Assembly: GCF_002920615.1 (NCBI RefSeq)
Contig: NZ_PQSU01000022.1
Span: 1-64,000 of the forward strand
Direction of reading: 5' to 3'
From: Streptomyces sp. Ru62
Lineage (GTDB): Bacteria > Actinomycetota > Actinomycetes > Streptomycetales > Streptomycetaceae
DNA: 64,000 nucleotides
The translations under genes and the position numbers were made by a program. Below, piece by piece: positions 1 through 11,819 of the stretch; positions within the stretch are counted from its first letter, which is position 1, and each line of letters opens with the position of its first letter. Under the pieces are notes generated by a model. It was not told where the DNA came from. It was given only the letters and a program-made list of their open reading frames with translations, and did not search any database.

Positions 1-360
1 AGACTGCCGGGCCCGCGGCATGAGAGGGCGCCTCGGAGCCGCGGCGTGGGGGAATCGCCGGCCCGCGGCGTGAGGGGTGATCGCCGGGACGCGGCGTGAG
101 GGGGGCCGCCGGGACGCGTCGTGGGGGAGACTGCCGGGCCCGCGGCATGAGAGGGCGCCTCGGAGCCGCGGCGTAGGGGGGATCGCCGGGACGCGGCATG
201 GGGGGTGATCGCCGGGACGCGGCGTGAGGGGGGCCGCCGGGACGCGTCGTGGGGGAGACTGCCGGGCCCGCGGCATGGGAGGGCGCCTTGGGCCGCGGCG
301 TGGGGGCGCCGCCGGGCCGCGCAGAGGCGGGGACTGCCCGGCCGCGGCCTGGGGGGTGAT
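1..360. repeat. GC-rich higher-order tandem repeat array
   Basis: Degenerate units of about 26 bp built around a CCGGGACGCGGCGTGAGGGG-like core follow one another without unique spacers. Five units form a higher-order block: the sequence beginning AGACTGCCGGGCCCGCGGC starts at 1, 128 and 256, giving a period of 127-128 bp. The third block decays toward 360. The array continues off the left edge, so its full size is unknown. It lies just beyond the polA stop codon. No convincing gene is seen here; the open frames crossing it look like by-products of composition. Confidence 0.85.
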
Positions 361-438
361 CGCCGTTGCGGCGGAGCTGTCGATTCGGACTTGGCCGCGA
401 CGCCCGCCCCCCCTCGGTCACCCCCCACGCGCCGCCCG

Positions 439-3165
439 CTAGTGGGCCGCCGATTCCCAGTCCGGGCCCACGCCCACCGAGACGTCCAGCGGGGCCCGGA
501 GCTGCACGGCGCCCGCCATCTCGCGGCGGACGATCTCCTCCGCCGCCGCCCGCTCGCCCGGGGCGATCTCCAGCACGATCTCGTCGTGGACCTGGAGGAG
601 CATGCGGGACCTGAGGTCCGCCTCCCGCAGCGCGCTGTCCACCTTGAGCATGGCGATCTTCACGATGTCCGCCGCCGTGCCCTGGATGGGCGCGTTGAGA
701 GCCATGCGCTCGGCCGCCTCGCGGCGCTGGCGGTTGTCGCTGTTGAGGTCGGGCAGGTAGCGGCGGCGTCCGAAGAGCGTCGCGGTGTAGCCCGTCGCCC
801 GGGCCTCGTCGACCGCCCGGCGCAGATAGTCCCGCACCCCGCCGAAGCGCTCGAAGTAGGCGTCCATCAGGGCGCGGGCCTCGGCCGCCTCGATGTTCAG
901 CTGCTGGGAGAGGCCGAACGCGGACAGGCCGTACGCGAGGCCGTACGACATCGCCTTGATCTTGCGGCGCATCTCGGCGTCGACCGCGCCGGGCTCGACG
1001 CCGAACACCTGGGAGGCGGCGGTGGTGTGCAGGTCCTCACCGGAGGTGAACGCCTGGATCAGGCCCACGTCCTCGGAGAGGTGGGCCATGACGCGCAGCT
1101 CGATCTGGCTGTAGTCCGCGGTCATCAGGGACTCGAAGCCCTCGCCGACCACGAAGCCCCGGCGGATCGCCCGGCCCTCGTCCGTGCGGACGGGGATGTT
1201 CTGGAGGTTGGGGTCGGTGGAGGACAGACGCCCGGTCGCGGCCACCGTCTGGTTGAAGGTGGTGTGGATACGGCCGTCCCCCGCGATGGTCTTGATCAGG
1301 CCCTCGACGGTGACGCGGAGCTTCGCCTGCTCCCGGTGCCGGAGCATGATCACCGGCAGTTCGTTGTCGGTCTGGGTGGCCAGCCAGGCCAGGGCGTCGG
1401 CGTCCGTGGTGTAGCCGGTCTTGGTCTTCTTCGTCTTCGGCAGGGCCAGCTCGCCGAAGAGGACCTCCTGGAGCTGCTTGGGCGAGCCCAGGTTGAACTC
1501 GTGGCCGGCCGCCGCGTGCGCCTCCTTCACGGCCTGCTGCACGGCGCCCGCGAACATCTGCTCCATCGCTTCGAGATGCGGCCGGTCCGCCGCGATGCCG
1601 TGGCGCTCCATGCGGGCGAGCAGCGCGGAGGTGGGCAGCTCCATGTCGCGGAGCAGGTCGGCGGCGCCGACCTCCTCCAGGCGGCCCTCGAAGGCCGTGC
1701 CGAGGTCCAGGACGGCACGGGCCTGGACCATCAGGGCCTCGGCCTCGGCACCCTCGTCCGCGCCGAAGGCGAGCTGGCCGTCGGCCGTCGCGGCGGGGGC
1801 CAGCTCGCGGTGCAGGTACTCCATCGACAGCGCGTCCAGGTCGAAGGAGCGGCGGCCGGGCTTGACCAGGTAGGCGGCGAGCGCGGTGTCCATGCGTACG
1901 CCCTCGACGCTCCAGCCGTGCTCGGCGAAGACCCGCATGGCGCCCTTGGCGTCGTGGAACACCTTGGGGCGGGCCTCGTCCGCCAGCCAGGCGGCGAAGG
2001 CGTTCTCGTCGGCCTCGTCCAGCTCGGACGGGTCGAACCAGGCCGCCGCTCCCCCGGCCGCGGCGAGGGCGACCTCGGCGACCGAGCCGGCGCCCAGCGC
2101 CCAGGTGCCGACGGTGGCGACACCCAGCGGGCCGGCGCCGTGCTCGGCGAGCCAGGGGGCCAGCTCGCCGGTGCGCAGGATCGTGCCGTCGATCTCGACG
2201 CCGTCGGTGCTGACCGGGGTGGCCTCGGCCTCCTCTGTGCCGGGGTCGACGGCGAAGAGCCGCTCGCGCAGCGACGGGTTGCGGATCTCCAGGGTGTCCA
2301 GGACCATCGCGACGGCCTTGCGGTCGTACGGGGCCCGCTCCAGGTCGGCGACCGCCTTCGGCAGCTCCACCTGGCGTTCCAGCTCGGTGAGGACGCGGTT
2401 GAGCTTGACGGACTCCAGGTGGTCGCGCAGGTTCTGCCCGGCCTTGCCCTTGACCTCCTCGACCCGCTCGACCAGCTCGGCGAAGGAGCCGAACTGGTTG
2501 ATCCACTTGGCGGCGGTCTTCTCGCCGACGCCGGGGATGCCCGGGAGGTTGTCGGACGGGTCGCCGCGCAGGGCCGCGAAGTCCGGGTACTGGGCGGGCG
2601 TCAATCCGTACTTCTCGAAAACCTTCTCCGGGGTGAAGCGGGTCAGCTCCGAGACGCCCTTGGTCGGGTAGAGCACGGTGGTGTTCTCGGTGACGAGCTG
2701 GAAGGAGTCGCGGTCGCCCGTGACGATCAGCACCTCGAAGCCCTCGGCCTCGGCCTGGGTGGCGAGGGTGGCGATGATGTCGTCCGCCTCGTAGCCCTCG
2801 ACGGCGAAGCGGTGCGCGTGCATCGCGTCGAGCAGCTCGCCGATCAGCTCGACCTGGCCCTTGAACTCGTCCGGGGTCTTGGAGCGGTTCGCCTTGTACT
2901 CGGTGAACCGCTCGGAGCGCCAGGTCTTGCGGGAGACGTCGAAGGCCACCGCGAAGTGCGTGGGCGCCTCGTCACGCAGGGTGTTGGCCAGCATCGACGC
3001 GAAGCCGTAGATCGCGTTCGTCGGCTGGCCGGTCGCGGTCGTGAAGTTCTCCGCGGGCAGCGCGAAGAACGCGCGGTAGGCCAGCGAGTGCCCGTCCATG
3101 AGCATCAGCCGGGGACGGACGGCGCCGGGGGTCTTGTCGGTCTGCTTCGATGCTGTCTCTGCCAC
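439..3165 (-). CDS. polA: DNA polymerase I
   Basis: 908 aa, family A DNA polymerase for Okazaki-fragment maturation and repair synthesis. The N-terminal 300 residues are a 5'-3' exonuclease/FEN domain (LMLMDGHSLAYRAFFA, VEGYEADDIIATLA, VTGDRDSFQLV, RGDPSDNLPGIPGVGEKTA). The middle domain has the 3'-5' exonuclease fold, but no Asp-x-Glu is seen at the Exo I position (VATVGTWALG), so proofreading is probably lost, as in many actinobacteria. The C-terminal polymerase has motif A (DYSQIELRV, about residue 683), motif B (RRKIKAMSYGLAYG, about 732) and motif C (QVHDEIVLE, about 858). GTG at 3165 is chosen because family homology begins at VAETASKQTDK; the longer open frame upstream is Arg/Pro-rich and unlike the family. 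Confidence 0.97.
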   Translation of the reverse strand: MAETASKQTDKTPGAVRPRLMLMDGHSLAYRAFFALPAENFTTATGQPTNAIYGFASMLANTLRDEAPTHFAVAFDVSRKTWRSERFTEYKANRSKTPDEFKGQVELIGELLDAMHAHRFAVEGYEADDIIATLATQAEAEGFEVLIVTGDRDSFQLVTENTTVLYPTKGVSELTRFTPEKVFEKYGLTPAQYPDFAALRGDPSDNLPGIPGVGEKTAAKWINQFGSFAELVERVEEVKGKAGQNLRDHLESVKLNRVLTELERQVELPKAVADLERAPYDRKAVAMVLDTLEIRNPSLRERLFAVDPGTEEAEATPVSTDGVEIDGTILRTGELAPWLAEHGAGPLGVATVGTWALGAGSVAEVALAAAGGAAAWFDPSELDEADENAFAAWLADEARPKVFHDAKGAMRVFAEHGWSVEGVRMDTALAAYLVKPGRRSFDLDALSMEYLHRELAPAATADGQLAFGADEGAEAEALMVQARAVLDLGTAFEGRLEEVGAADLLRDMELPTSALLARMERHGIAADRPHLEAMEQMFAGAVQQAVKEAHAAAGHEFNLGSPKQLQEVLFGELALPKTKKTKTGYTTDADALAWLATQTDNELPVIMLRHREQAKLRVTVEGLIKTIAGDGRIHTTFNQTVAATGRLSSTDPNLQNIPVRTDEGRAIRRGFVVGEGFESLMTADYSQIELRVMAHLSEDVGLIQAFTSGEDLHTTAASQVFGVEPGAVDAEMRRKIKAMSYGLAYGLSAFGLSQQLNIEAAEARALMDAYFERFGGVRDYLRRAVDEARATGYTATLFGRRRYLPDLNSDNRQRREAAERMALNAPIQGTAADIVKIAMLKVDSALREADLRSRMLLQVHDEIVLEIAPGERAAAEEIVRREMAGAVQLRAPLDVSVGVGPDWESAAH

Positions 3166-3446
3166 GTCCCCGATCCTGCCACGAGCCACTGACAGCGCGG
3201 GCCGGGCGGTTCCAGCGCGGCCACAGCCGGTGGCCCCCGGTCGCCGACGGCGACGACGATCCCGCGCCATGGACGCCGCGAGAGCCGGCAGGAGCCGTGG
3301 AAGGTGCTGCGCAGCGCGCGCCGCGTCCGTCGGGTCCGGCGCAAGCAATGCTGCCGCCTCCCGCCCGGGCCGCCCGGCACCGTTGTCAGCGGGCCGTGGG
3401 AGGATCGTCGAGGTACTTCTCACACGCAGTCGAAGGGGAGCGTGCG

Positions 3447-5759
<2,313 letters not shown>

Positions 5760-5806
5760 GCGTTTGCTCAGCGAGCAGACAGGTGGACGACGGACGGAGC
5801 CGGCCG

Positions 5807-6298
5807 ATGGGTGAGCAGCAGCACGTGAAGTTCCCGCAGGAGGTCCTCGACGAGTACACGGCGCTCGGTGTGGACCTGCCCGCCCTGTTCTCGGCCGGGC
5901 ATCTGGGCACGCGGATGGGCGTGCAGATCCTGGAGGCATCGGCGGACAAGGTCGTCGGGACCATGCCGGTGGAGGGCAACACCCAGCCGTACGGCCTGCT
6001 GCACGGCGGCGCCTCCGCGGTGCTGGCGGAGACCCTGGGCTCGGTCGGCTCCATGCTGCACGGCGGCGCCTCGAAGATCGCGGTCGGGGTGGACCTGAAC
6101 TGCACGCACCATCGCGGGGTCCGCTCCGGCCTGGTGACCGGCGTGGCCACGCCGGTGCACCGGGGGCGGTCGACGGCGACGTACGAGATCGTGATCAGCG
6201 ACGAGGAGGGCCGCCGCGTCTGCACCGCCCGGCTGACCTGCCTGCTGCGCGACGTCCGGCCGGGCGACGGTGCGCCCGCGGAGTCCGCCGCGAGCTGA
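5807..6298 (+). CDS. PaaI-family hotdog thioesterase
   Basis: 163 aa single hotdog domain, the usual size for PaaI/YbgC-like acyl-CoA thioesterases. The helix-cap sequence YGLLHGGASAVLAETLGS carries the HGG and downstream Glu typical of the family. The C-terminal half has the strand pattern VGVDLNCTHHRGVRSG then ATPVHRGRSTATYEI. It starts 47 bp after the oxidoreductase stop, with GGAG before ATG 5807, so co-transcription is likely. The substrate cannot be named; release of CoA from an aryl- or acyl-CoA is the family reaction. Confidence 0.9.
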   Translation: MGEQQHVKFPQEVLDEYTALGVDLPALFSAGHLGTRMGVQILEASADKVVGTMPVEGNTQPYGLLHGGASAVLAETLGSVGSMLHGGASKIAVGVDLNCTHHRGVRSGLVTGVATPVHRGRSTATYEIVISDEEGRRVCTARLTCLLRDVRPGDGAPAESAAS

Positions 6299-6363
6299 GC
6301 CCCGCTTCCACCGGCCCGCGCCGGACCGTTGCCCCTCGCCGTCCCTCCCTCTAGCTTCGGCAC

Positions 6364-6786
6364 ATGGGACGGCGAGGAGGCCCCCGGCCGGGGGTGAGGT
6401 TCCTGGTGCTGGGGCTGGCGTTGCCGGCGTTGCTGTGCACGACGGGCTGCACCGGACCGGACGGCTCCGCTCCCTCCCCCGCCCCCACCCCGGGCACCGC
6501 CACCGCCACGGCCACGTCACAGCCGGCCTCGGACGCCGACCTGTGCACCAGGCTCGTCACCTACTGGGCCCGCAGGACGCTCGCCGACGACACCTACGGG
6601 GACTACCAGTCGATGGGCCTGTCCCACGGGCAGTACCAGATCCTCATGGACGTCGTGGCGGCGGGACGCTCCGTGCGACAGCGCCAAGGCACAGAGGCGG
6701 TCCTCCGCTTGATGGACCGCCAGGCCCACACGGCGTGTACCGCGCGCTACCGCGACGGGACCCCGGGCGGAGGTCCCTGGACATGA
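6364..6786 (+). CDS. putative lipoprotein of unknown function
   Basis: 140 aa. The N-terminus has two arginines, a hydrophobic stretch (VRFLVLGLALPALL) and a lipobox-like TTGC, consistent with signal peptidase II processing and diacylglyceryl anchoring. A Thr/Ala/Pro linker follows, then about 85 residues of a small folded domain with two cysteines (DADLCTRL and TACTARY) that could form a disulfide. I do not recognise the family. The stop overlaps the next ATG (ATGA at 6783-6786), so the two genes are translationally coupled and may act together at the envelope. Confidence 0.7.
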   Translation: MGRRGGPRPGVRFLVLGLALPALLCTTGCTGPDGSAPSPAPTPGTATATATSQPASDADLCTRLVTYWARRTLADDTYGDYQSMGLSHGQYQILMDVVAAGRSVRQRQGTEAVLRLMDRQAHTACTARYRDGTPGGGPWT

Positions 6787-7418
6787 CCGGCATCGGCCCG
6801 CCGGAGCCCGGCGAGGGCACCCGCGCGTGGGACGGCGGACGGCCGCGGAACCCCCGTCCGCCCGGCCGGACACGAGCCGCCCTGACCGCCTGGTACGCCC
6901 GCCACCGGCGGATCACCGTCACCCTCGCCGCCGCGGCCGTCGCCCTGGCGGGCGGCGGCTATCTGTACGCCACCCGGCCGCATCGGCCGCCCCCGCCGGA
7001 GCACCGCGCGCACGCGCAAGTCCCGTATCCCGCCCAGGTGGTGGACATGACCTATCTGGACGGCCGGACCACTCCCGCGGGCGCCCCGCCGCGCAGCTTC
7101 AGCTTCGCCGTGCTGCTGAGCGTGGCCTCGGGGCCGCCGGTCACCGTGACCCGGGTGACCCAGCCGTACGCGGGACTGTCGGTGAAAACGGAGCCAGCTG
7201 TTCCGTTTCGAACAAGGGCGGGTTCCGCCCGCAAGGTCACGATCACGATGCACGTGACGGAATGCGAAAAAGCCCCCCAGAACGCCGGACTCCCTTTCCT
7301 GGACGTAACTCTGCGTAATACGCGCGCAATACAGGTCCAGAGCTTCATCTTGGGCCCCCGCTACGCACAGGACCTCTCACACGCCCTGCAAGTAGCCTGC
7401 AGCAACAAATTTCGGTAA
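6783..7418 (+). CDS. single-pass membrane protein of unknown function
   Basis: 211 aa. A Pro/Arg-rich cytoplasmic N-terminus of about 40 residues is followed by one transmembrane segment (ITVTLAAAAVALAGGGYLYA) and an extracytoplasmic region of about 150 residues, probably beta-rich, with two cysteines. It overlaps the preceding lipoprotein gene by four bases. GC content falls in the last 200 bp, after about 7190, and the gene ends in ordinary-looking non-coding DNA. No family is recognised. Confidence 0.7.
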   Translation: MTGIGPPEPGEGTRAWDGGRPRNPRPPGRTRAALTAWYARHRRITVTLAAAAVALAGGGYLYATRPHRPPPPEHRAHAQVPYPAQVVDMTYLDGRTTPAGAPPRSFSFAVLLSVASGPPVTVTRVTQPYAGLSVKTEPAVPFRTRAGSARKVTITMHVTECEKAPQNAGLPFLDVTLRNTRAIQVQSFILGPRYAQDLSHALQVACSNKFR

Positions 7419-7708
7419 TCACCAAAACGACTGAGACACCTGGATGGATCAAGGCGAGTCCTGCGGGTTCTCACAATGCGGACGGTGCGAATCCACCTGA
7501 ATTCCACCTTCCACCCCACCAAGTACCGCTCTGCATTACGTCGTGTCATAACAAGAGCGTCACAGCCTGGGTCAGACACTCCTCCACGTTCCCCACACAC
7601 GCTTAGAGTCACGGCCAGTCACCGCGCCTTCGGATTGTCCAATTCAGCGCGGCGCGCGACTCGGCCGCTTCCACGGGGAGGCGGTTGTGCCTGGGGAAAG
7701 GACTGATC
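7419..7708. promoter_or_regulatory. upstream region of the liv operon
   Basis: 290 bp without a gene, noticeably lower in GC than its surroundings, between the membrane-protein stop and the GTG of the binding-protein gene. It must carry the promoter of the transporter operon. AAAGGA precedes the GTG at a suitable distance. I see no confident -35/-10 pair and no palindromic operator, so no specific regulator is named. Confidence 0.4.
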
Positions 7709-8941
7709 GTGCGTCAACGTTCGCTTATCGCCATCACCGCCGCGCTGGCGGCGGGAGCGCTCACCCTCACCGCCTGCGGCTCGCGCGACAGCGGCGACAA
7801 GGGATCCGACTCCGACAACGGCGGCAGCACCGTCGTCATCGGCGTCGACGCCCCCCTGACCGGCGACCTGTCCGCCATGGGCCTCGGCATCAAGAACTCC
7901 GCGGACCTCGCCGTCCGCAACGCCAACAAGCAGAAGCTCGTCAAGGGCGTCACCTTCAAGATCGAAGCGCTCGACGACCAGGCGCAGCCGTCCGCCGGCC
8001 AGCAGAACGCCTCGAAGTTCGTCTCCGAGCAGGACGTCCTCGGTGTCGTCGGCCCGCTCAACTCCTCGGTCGCCGAGTCGATGCAGAAGGTCTTCGACGA
8101 TGCCAAGCTCGTCGAGGTCTCCCCCGCCAACACCGGCCCCGCCCTGACCCAGGGCCCCGACTGGCAGAACAAGAAGGTCCGCCCCTACAAGGCGTACTTC
8201 CGCACCGCGACCACGGACGCCATCCAGGGCCCGTTCGCCGCCCAGTACGTCTTCAACACCGCCAAGAAGAAGAAGGTCTTCGTCATCGACGACAAGAAGA
8301 CCTACGGCTCCGGCCTCGCCGCCACCTTCACCGGCGAGTTCAAGAAGCTCGGCGGCAAGGTCGTCGGCACCGAGCACATCAACCCGGACGCCAAGGACTT
8401 CTCCGCGGTCGCCACCAAGGTGAAGAACTCCGGTGCCGAAGTCGTCTACTACGGCGGCGAGTACCCGCAGGCCGGCCCGCTCAGCAAGCAGATCAAGGCC
8501 GCCGGCGCCAAGATCCCGCTGGTCGGCGGTGACGGCATCAAGGACGACACCTTCATGAAGCTGGCCGGCTCCGAGGCCACCGGCGACCTCGCCACCTCCG
8601 TCGGCGCCCCCGTCGAGGACCTGCCCTCCGCCAAGCAGTTCGTCGCCGACTACAAGGCCGCCGGCTACAAGGAGGAGTACTCGGCGTACGGCGGTTACGC
8701 CTACGACTCCGCCTGGGCGATCATCGAGGCCGTGAAGAAGGTCGTCGACGCCAACGGCGGCAAGCTGCCCTCCGACGCCCGCGCCAAGGTCACCGAGGCC
8801 ATGCAGGGCGTGGCCTTCGACGGCGTGACCGGCAAGGTCTCCTTCGACGAGTACGGTGACGCCACCAACAAGCAGCTCACCGTGTACGCCGTGAAGAACG
8901 GTGCCTGGGTTCCCGTCAAGTCCGGTACCTACACCGGCTGA
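7709..8941 (+). CDS. livK: branched-chain amino acid ABC transporter substrate-binding lipoprotein
   Basis: 410 aa type I periplasmic-binding protein of the LivJ/LivK/BraC family. A Sec signal with lipobox (ALTLTAC) anchors it outside the membrane after Lgt and signal peptidase II processing. The mature protein begins with a Ser/Asp/Gly-rich tether and then the family start VVIGVDAPLTGDLSAMG; GVVGPLNSSVAESMQ and VIDDKKTYGSG are also typical. GTG at 7709 follows AAAGGA. It is the first gene of a five-gene importer and is separated from the permeases by a strong hairpin, which should raise its relative expression. Confidence 0.95.
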   Translation: MRQRSLIAITAALAAGALTLTACGSRDSGDKGSDSDNGGSTVVIGVDAPLTGDLSAMGLGIKNSADLAVRNANKQKLVKGVTFKIEALDDQAQPSAGQQNASKFVSEQDVLGVVGPLNSSVAESMQKVFDDAKLVEVSPANTGPALTQGPDWQNKKVRPYKAYFRTATTDAIQGPFAAQYVFNTAKKKKVFVIDDKKTYGSGLAATFTGEFKKLGGKVVGTEHINPDAKDFSAVATKVKNSGAEVVYYGGEYPQAGPLSKQIKAAGAKIPLVGGDGIKDDTFMKLAGSEATGDLATSVGAPVEDLPSAKQFVADYKAAGYKEEYSAYGGYAYDSAWAIIEAVKKVVDANGGKLPSDARAKVTEAMQGVAFDGVTGKVSFDEYGDATNKQLTVYAVKNGAWVPVKSGTYTG

Positions 8942-8964
8942 TCCCCGCCCGAACCACCCACGAG

Positions 8965-9000
8965 CCGCGCGGGGCGCTGTTCCACTGGCGCCCCGCGCGG
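8965..9000 (+). terminator. intercistronic hairpin between livK and livH
   Basis: A perfect 13-bp inverted repeat (CCGCGCGGGGCGC at 8965-8977, complement at 8988-9000) with a 10-nt loop and no T tract. It starts 23 bp after the binding-protein stop. Partial termination or 3'-end protection of the livK mRNA would give excess binding protein over permease, the usual arrangement in such operons. Confidence 0.8.
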
Positions 9001-9052
9001 ACTCGCATCCGGCCACATCCCTCGCACTTTCCGAACGCTCGGAGGACATGCG

Positions 9053-9982
<930 letters not shown>

Positions 9983-9987
9983 GACCG

Positions 9988-11814
9988 ATGACCACACAGA
10001 CCACCGCACCCGACACACCCAGCGCCCGCAAGGCCGACACCCCCACCGGCCTGCTGCCCCTGCCCGAGAAGACCGCCCGCGCCCTCGCCCTCGGCGGCAG
10101 CGCGCTGACGATCGTCTCCACCTTCCTCGCCTGGACCTGGACCGCCGACTTCCCCGGCGACCTCACCGTCTACGGCTACCCGGGCGGCCTCCAGGTCCTC
10201 GTCCTCATCGGCGCACTCCTCGCCACCCTCTTCGCACTCGCCTCCTACGGCGTCCGCGGCCTGGGATGGCTGGCACCCGCCGGCCCCGACGCAGCCCTGC
10301 GGTTCGCCACCCTCGCCACCTTCGCCACCAGCTGGTACACGGTCCTCGCCATCAGCGTCGACCTCGGCGGACTCGTCAACCTGGAACCCGGCGGCTTCCT
10401 CGTCGCCCTCGGCAGCCTCGCCGCTCTCGCCGGCGCACTCGCCCTGCCCTTCCAGCACCCCGAACCCGAGCCGATCGACCCCGACGACACCGGCTGGGAG
10501 AAGTTCAAGCACGGCGCCGCGCACAAGTGGGAGACCACCAAGGCGGTCTTCGCCGCCGACGCCCCCCGGCCCGTCGCCACCCTGCCCTCGTACGCCGAGA
10601 TCCTGATCATCGTCGCGATGCTCGCCCTCGGCCTCGTCGTCTTCACCTACGGCATCGGCACCGAGTACGACGAACTGTTCATCGGCTTCCTGATCACCGC
10701 CGGCTTCGGCTTCGCCGCCCTCAACAAAGCCGGCCTGATCGCCCACGCCTCACAGATCGCCTCACGCCACACCAACATCACCATCTGCGGCGCCTTCGTC
10801 GCGGCCGCACTCTTCCCCTTCACCCAGACCAACGACCAGTACGCGACCCTCGGCGTCTACATCCTCATCTTCGCCACCGTCGCCCTCGGCCTGAACATCG
10901 TCGTCGGCCTCGCCGGCCTCCTCGACCTCGGATACGTCGCCTTCCTCGGCGTCGGCGCCTACGCCGCGGCCCTGGTCTCCGGCTCCCCCAGCTCACCGTT
11001 CGACGTGCACTTCCCGTTCTGGGCCGCCGTACTCGTCGGCGCCGCCGCCTCCCTCGTCTTCGGCGTCCTCATCGGCGCCCCGACCCTCCGGCTGCGCGGC
11101 GACTACCTCGCCATCGTCACCCTCGGCTTCGGCGAGATCTTCCGCATCACCGCCAACAACCTCGACGGCACCTCCGGACCCGACCTCACCAACGGCTCCA
11201 ACGGCATCTCCTCGATCCCCAACCTCGACGTCCTCGGCTTCGACTTCGGCGCCCAGCACGACATGGGCGGCTTCACCATCGGCCGGTTCGCCAACTACTT
11301 CTTCCTGATGCTGATCATCACCGCCGTCGTGGTACTGGTCTTCCGCCGCAGCGGCAACTCCCGCATCGGACGCGCCTGGGTCGCCATCCGCGAGGACGAG
11401 ACCGCCGCACTCGCCATGGGCATCAACGGCTTCCGCGTCAAACTCATCGCCTTCGCCGTCGGCGCCTCCCTCGCCGGACTCGCCGGCACCGTCCAGGCCC
11501 ACGTCACCTACACCGTGACCCCCGAGCAGTACCTCTTCGCCGGCCCCATCCCGCCCAACTCCGCCTTCCTGCTCGCCGCGGTCGTCCTCGGCGGCATGGG
11601 CACCATCAGCGGCCCCCTCATCGGCGCGGCCCTGCTCTTCCTCATCCCGAACAAGCTCCAGTTCCTCGGCAACTACCAGCTCTTCGCCTTCGGCCTCGCA
11701 CTCATCCTGCTGATGCGGTTCCGCCCCGAGGGCCTCATCCCCAACCGGCGCCGCCAGCTCGAATTCCACGAAGAGACGGAAGCACCCACCCTCCTGACGA
11801 AGGCGGGGGCCTGA
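9988..11814 (+). CDS. livM: branched-chain amino acid ABC transporter permease LivM with extended N-terminus
   Basis: 608 aa, far longer than the usual LivM of about 330-420. The C-terminal half (from about residue 285) is a normal LivM: ILIFATVALGLNIVVGLAGL, LGYVAFLGVGAYAAAL, RLRGDYLAIVTLGFGEI, and the loop GGMGTISGPLIGAALL. The N-terminal extension has several predicted membrane segments (near 30-55, 65-90, 105-125, 130-150), a charged cytoplasmic stretch around 160-200, and two or three further segments. The frame is open and its codon use uniform, so the extension belongs to the gene. It starts 5 bp after livH. Confidence 0.93.
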   Translation: MTTQTTAPDTPSARKADTPTGLLPLPEKTARALALGGSALTIVSTFLAWTWTADFPGDLTVYGYPGGLQVLVLIGALLATLFALASYGVRGLGWLAPAGPDAALRFATLATFATSWYTVLAISVDLGGLVNLEPGGFLVALGSLAALAGALALPFQHPEPEPIDPDDTGWEKFKHGAAHKWETTKAVFAADAPRPVATLPSYAEILIIVAMLALGLVVFTYGIGTEYDELFIGFLITAGFGFAALNKAGLIAHASQIASRHTNITICGAFVAAALFPFTQTNDQYATLGVYILIFATVALGLNIVVGLAGLLDLGYVAFLGVGAYAAALVSGSPSSPFDVHFPFWAAVLVGAAASLVFGVLIGAPTLRLRGDYLAIVTLGFGEIFRITANNLDGTSGPDLTNGSNGISSIPNLDVLGFDFGAQHDMGGFTIGRFANYFFLMLIITAVVVLVFRRSGNSRIGRAWVAIREDETAALAMGINGFRVKLIAFAVGASLAGLAGTVQAHVTYTVTPEQYLFAGPIPPNSAFLLAAVVLGGMGTISGPLIGAALLFLIPNKLQFLGNYQLFAFGLALILLMRFRPEGLIPNRRRQLEFHEETEAPTLLTKAGA

Positions 11815-11819
11815 CCACC

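Noticed and set aside
1..360. Possible CRISPR array
   Set aside because: Units run directly into each other without unique spacers, are degenerate, and no cas gene is nearby.
205..3192. A 995-codon open frame on the strand opposite polA
   Set aside because: Antisense to a well-conserved gene and made of repeated Leu/Gly/Arg/Val; a typical product of high-GC codon bias. The same applies to other long antisense frames, such as those opposite gltB (31153-35448), pepN and pyk.
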